Assembly (NCBI RefSeq): GCF_024710485.1
Contig: NZ_JANJUQ010000007.1
Coordinates: forward strand, 186,001 to 250,000
Length of the DNA stretch: 64,000 bases
DNA from: Flavobacterium sp.
GTDB taxonomy: Bacteria > Bacteroidota > Bacteroidia > Flavobacteriales > Flavobacteriaceae
Direction: 5' to 3'
Positions 62,677 to 64,000 of the stretch are shown here, piece after piece. Numbering within the stretch: position 1 is the stretch's first letter; every line of letters begins with the position of its first letter. Both the position numbers and the translations under genes were made by a program. The notes beneath the pieces were generated by a model that saw nothing but the letters and a program-made list of their open reading frames with translations, did no database searches and was not told the DNA's origin.

Positions 62677-63224
62677 TTTGCAGAAGGAAACTTTTTTGTT
62701 TCTTCGTTTTTTAACTGTTCTATTTTTTCTTTTAATATCATTCGCCCTCTGGCCAAATTTGATTTTGAGGTGCCGATATTGATTTGTAACATCTCCGCAA
62801 TCTCCGCATGAGAATAGCCGTCTATTACATAAAGGTTGAAAACCAATCGGTACCTATCGGGCAATTCTTGGATAATCTTTAACAGATAATCCAGAGAAAT
62901 TTCATCTTCATCCAATTCAATCTCACAATCTTCCGCAATATCTTCATTTACCAAACTGAGGAAAGTCTGATTGCGGTATTGTTGCAGCACGTTATTTATC
63001 ATGACCCTTTTCAGCCAACCGTCGAACGAGCCTTTAAAGGAATATTGTCCTATTTTTTGAAAGATAATCAGAAACCCGTCTTGTAAATTGTCTTGTGCCT
63101 CGGTATAATTGCGCGAATATTTTAAGCATACAGCGAACAATTTTCCCGAATACAATCGATACAATTGTTCTTGTGCTTTCCTGTTGTTATTCTTGCAATC
63201 ATTAATGAGGTCCTTTAAATCCAA
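62673..63224 (-). CDS. ECF-type RNA polymerase sigma factor
   Basis: 183 residues. Region 2 is YRLYSGKLFAVCLKYSRNYTEAQDNLQDGFLIIFQKI (residues about 22-58), with the -10-binding helix, and region 4 is LPDRYRLVFNLYVIDGYSHAEIAEMLQINIGTSKSNLARGR (about 115-160), a helix-turn-helix for the -35 element. It is an extracytoplasmic-function sigma factor. It is cotranscribed with the membrane protein just downstream, which likely controls its release. Confidence 0.93.
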   Translation of the reverse strand: MDLKDLINDCKNNNRKAQEQLYRLYSGKLFAVCLKYSRNYTEAQDNLQDGFLIIFQKIGQYSFKGSFDGWLKRVMINNVLQQYRNQTFLSLVNEDIAEDCEIELDEDEISLDYLLKIIQELPDRYRLVFNLYVIDGYSHAEIAEMLQINIGTSKSNLARGRMILKEKIEQLKNEETKKFPSAK

Positions 63225-63243
63225 TTTTCAATAATTGAGAGGT

Positions 63244-63654
63244 TTAATCGATTACCGGTATTTCATACTCTAAAAACATATCGTTTCCTTGTTCGTCTTT
63301 GCCTTGCCAAAATTTGAAAACATAAGAGCCGTTACTGGTGACTAAAAAATCAAACGTACACTCGTATAAGTTGTTCTCCGTCAGTTCTTGACAATTATTT
63401 TGTATCTTAACTGCACTTTCAACGGCAATGGTCCTAACGTTTAAATCTTTGTGATAGTAAATAGCATTGTAATCGTGGCAGGTAGAAGGAAGACGATAAA
63501 ACATTTTGAATTGATAGGTTTCTCCTAATGTCATCTCGCTGGGAATTTCAACACTTTCAACCGGTAATAATACCAGCGAATATCTTGTGTCCGATTCCGA
63601 GGAACAAGAATTAAGTAAAAAGAAGAGCGTTACGATAGAAATTAATTTCTTCAT
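63244..63654 (-). CDS. Small hypothetical lipoprotein
   Basis: 136 residues. The signal is MKKLISIVTLFFLLNSC with Cys17 in a lipobox, and the mature part begins S-S-E-S-D. The rest is a predicted beta-sandwich of about 110 residues, including four cysteines that may form disulfides (near residues 58, 83, 93 as visible within STCHDYN, NNCQEL, YECTFD). No family is recognised. It is 19 bases upstream of the sigma gene on the same strand, so it may belong to the same operon. Confidence 0.8.
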   Translation of the reverse strand: MKKLISIVTLFFLLNSCSSESDTRYSLVLLPVESVEIPSEMTLGETYQFKMFYRLPSTCHDYNAIYYHKDLNVRTIAVESAVKIQNNCQELTENNLYECTFDFLVTSNGSYVFKFWQGKDEQGNDMFLEYEIPVID

Positions 63655-63721
63655 GATGGTAATACTTATTTGCTTTTAAGATGATTAGATTGCTAAATGG
63701 TTGCGTTAATTTTATAAAAAA

Positions 63722-63744
63722 ACGTCTCGCTTTAAACGAGACGT
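63722..63744 (-). terminator. Intrinsic terminator of recA
   Basis: ACGTCTCG (63722-63729) and CGAGACGT (63737-63744) form a perfect eight-pair stem; on the minus strand the stem is followed by a T-run. Confidence 0.85.
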
Positions 63745-63749
63745 GAATT

Positions 63750-64000
63750 TTAATTATCAGATTCTTTGATTAGTTCTTTGATTTTTAGTTCGAGTTCATC
63801 GGCCAATTCCGGATTGTCTTTGATAAGTGCTTTTACAGCATCACGACCTTGTCCTAATTTCGTATCGCCGTAGCTGAACCAAGAACCGGCTTTTTTGATG
63901 ATTTCAAACTCAACAGCCAAGTCCAAAATTTCTCCGGTTTTAGAAACGCCTTCGCCATACATGATATCGAATTCAGCGGTTTTAAAAGGCGGCGCTACTT
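63750..64000 (-). CDS. recA: Recombinase RecA, C-terminal part (5' end outside window)
   Basis: The last 83 or so codons of recA; the frame is open to the right edge. The residues [26 protein letters not shown] (split across the edge) are the conserved end of the RecA core, followed by [22 protein letters not shown] and an acidic C-terminal tail (EESDN-type, ending L-I-K-E-S-D-N). RecA drives homologous recombination and the SOS response. The dprA gene 5 kb away acts with it in natural transformation, but the two are separate units. Confidence 0.97.
   Translation of the reverse strand, partial: VAPPFKTAEFDIMYGEGVSKTGEILDLAVEFEIIKKAGSWFSYGDTKLGQGRDAVKALIKDNPELADELELKIKELIKESDN

Overview
The window looks like chromosomal DNA from a Flavobacterium or close relative (Bacteroidota, Flavobacteriaceae). 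Supporting signs are AT-rich sequence, many TAnnTTTG -7 promoter boxes 15-40 bases before genes, few Shine-Dalgarno sites, several TTG starts, a type IX secretion lipoprotein (PorW/SprE type), a type IX C-terminal sorting domain, and family-restricted proteins (DUF6341-, DUF6427-, DUF4292-, DUF5687- and DUF6909-like). No transposase, integrase, phage gene, CRISPR array, rRNA or tRNA was seen.

Layout. 1-7421: the end of an M23 peptidase gene, a GH3-family protein, a tandem array of four paralogous secreted proteins with a carboxypeptidase-D-regulatory-like N-terminal domain (2152-5691), and a large phosphorylase-like protein. 7427-29065: a surface polysaccharide locus with a chain-length-determinant-like protein, dTDP-rhamnose genes rfbA/C/D (no rfbB here), glycosyltransferases, a flippase, two polymerase/ligase-type membrane proteins, an acyltransferase, two UDP-GlcNAc 2-epimerases, a UDP-glucuronate decarboxylase, an initiating sugar-phosphate transferase and a CapK-like protein. 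29228-34188: purD, two small-family membrane proteins, upp, a DUF4254 protein and a GT9 glycosyltransferase. 34233-39305: a flavin/2Fe-2S reductase divergent from a PadR-led operon that ends in an ABC transporter.

39396-48463: porW/sprE, a bactofilin, and the F-type ATP synthase operon (atpZ, an AtpI-like gene, atpB-E-F-H-A-G) closed by a strong terminator. atpD and atpC are not in the window. 48593-56508: a T9SS cargo protein, a GNAT enzyme, then flippase-dut-nucleotidyltransferase-TPR-DUF4292-EnvC, which looks like an envelope-maintenance operon. 56535-64000: thioesterase, an HU/SPOR protein, dprA, trpS, plsC, an ECF sigma factor with a fused anti-sigma/outer-membrane-type protein, a small lipoprotein and the 3' end of recA.

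Most of the window is ordinary core genome plus one strain-variable polysaccharide locus. The least explained parts are the four-gene secreted array, the phosphorylase-like protein, a 40-bp palindrome in the padR/reductase divergent region, a 14-bp inverted repeat that ends next to the porW start codon, and the sigma-factor partner that joins an inner-membrane-type N-terminus to a barrel-like C-terminus.
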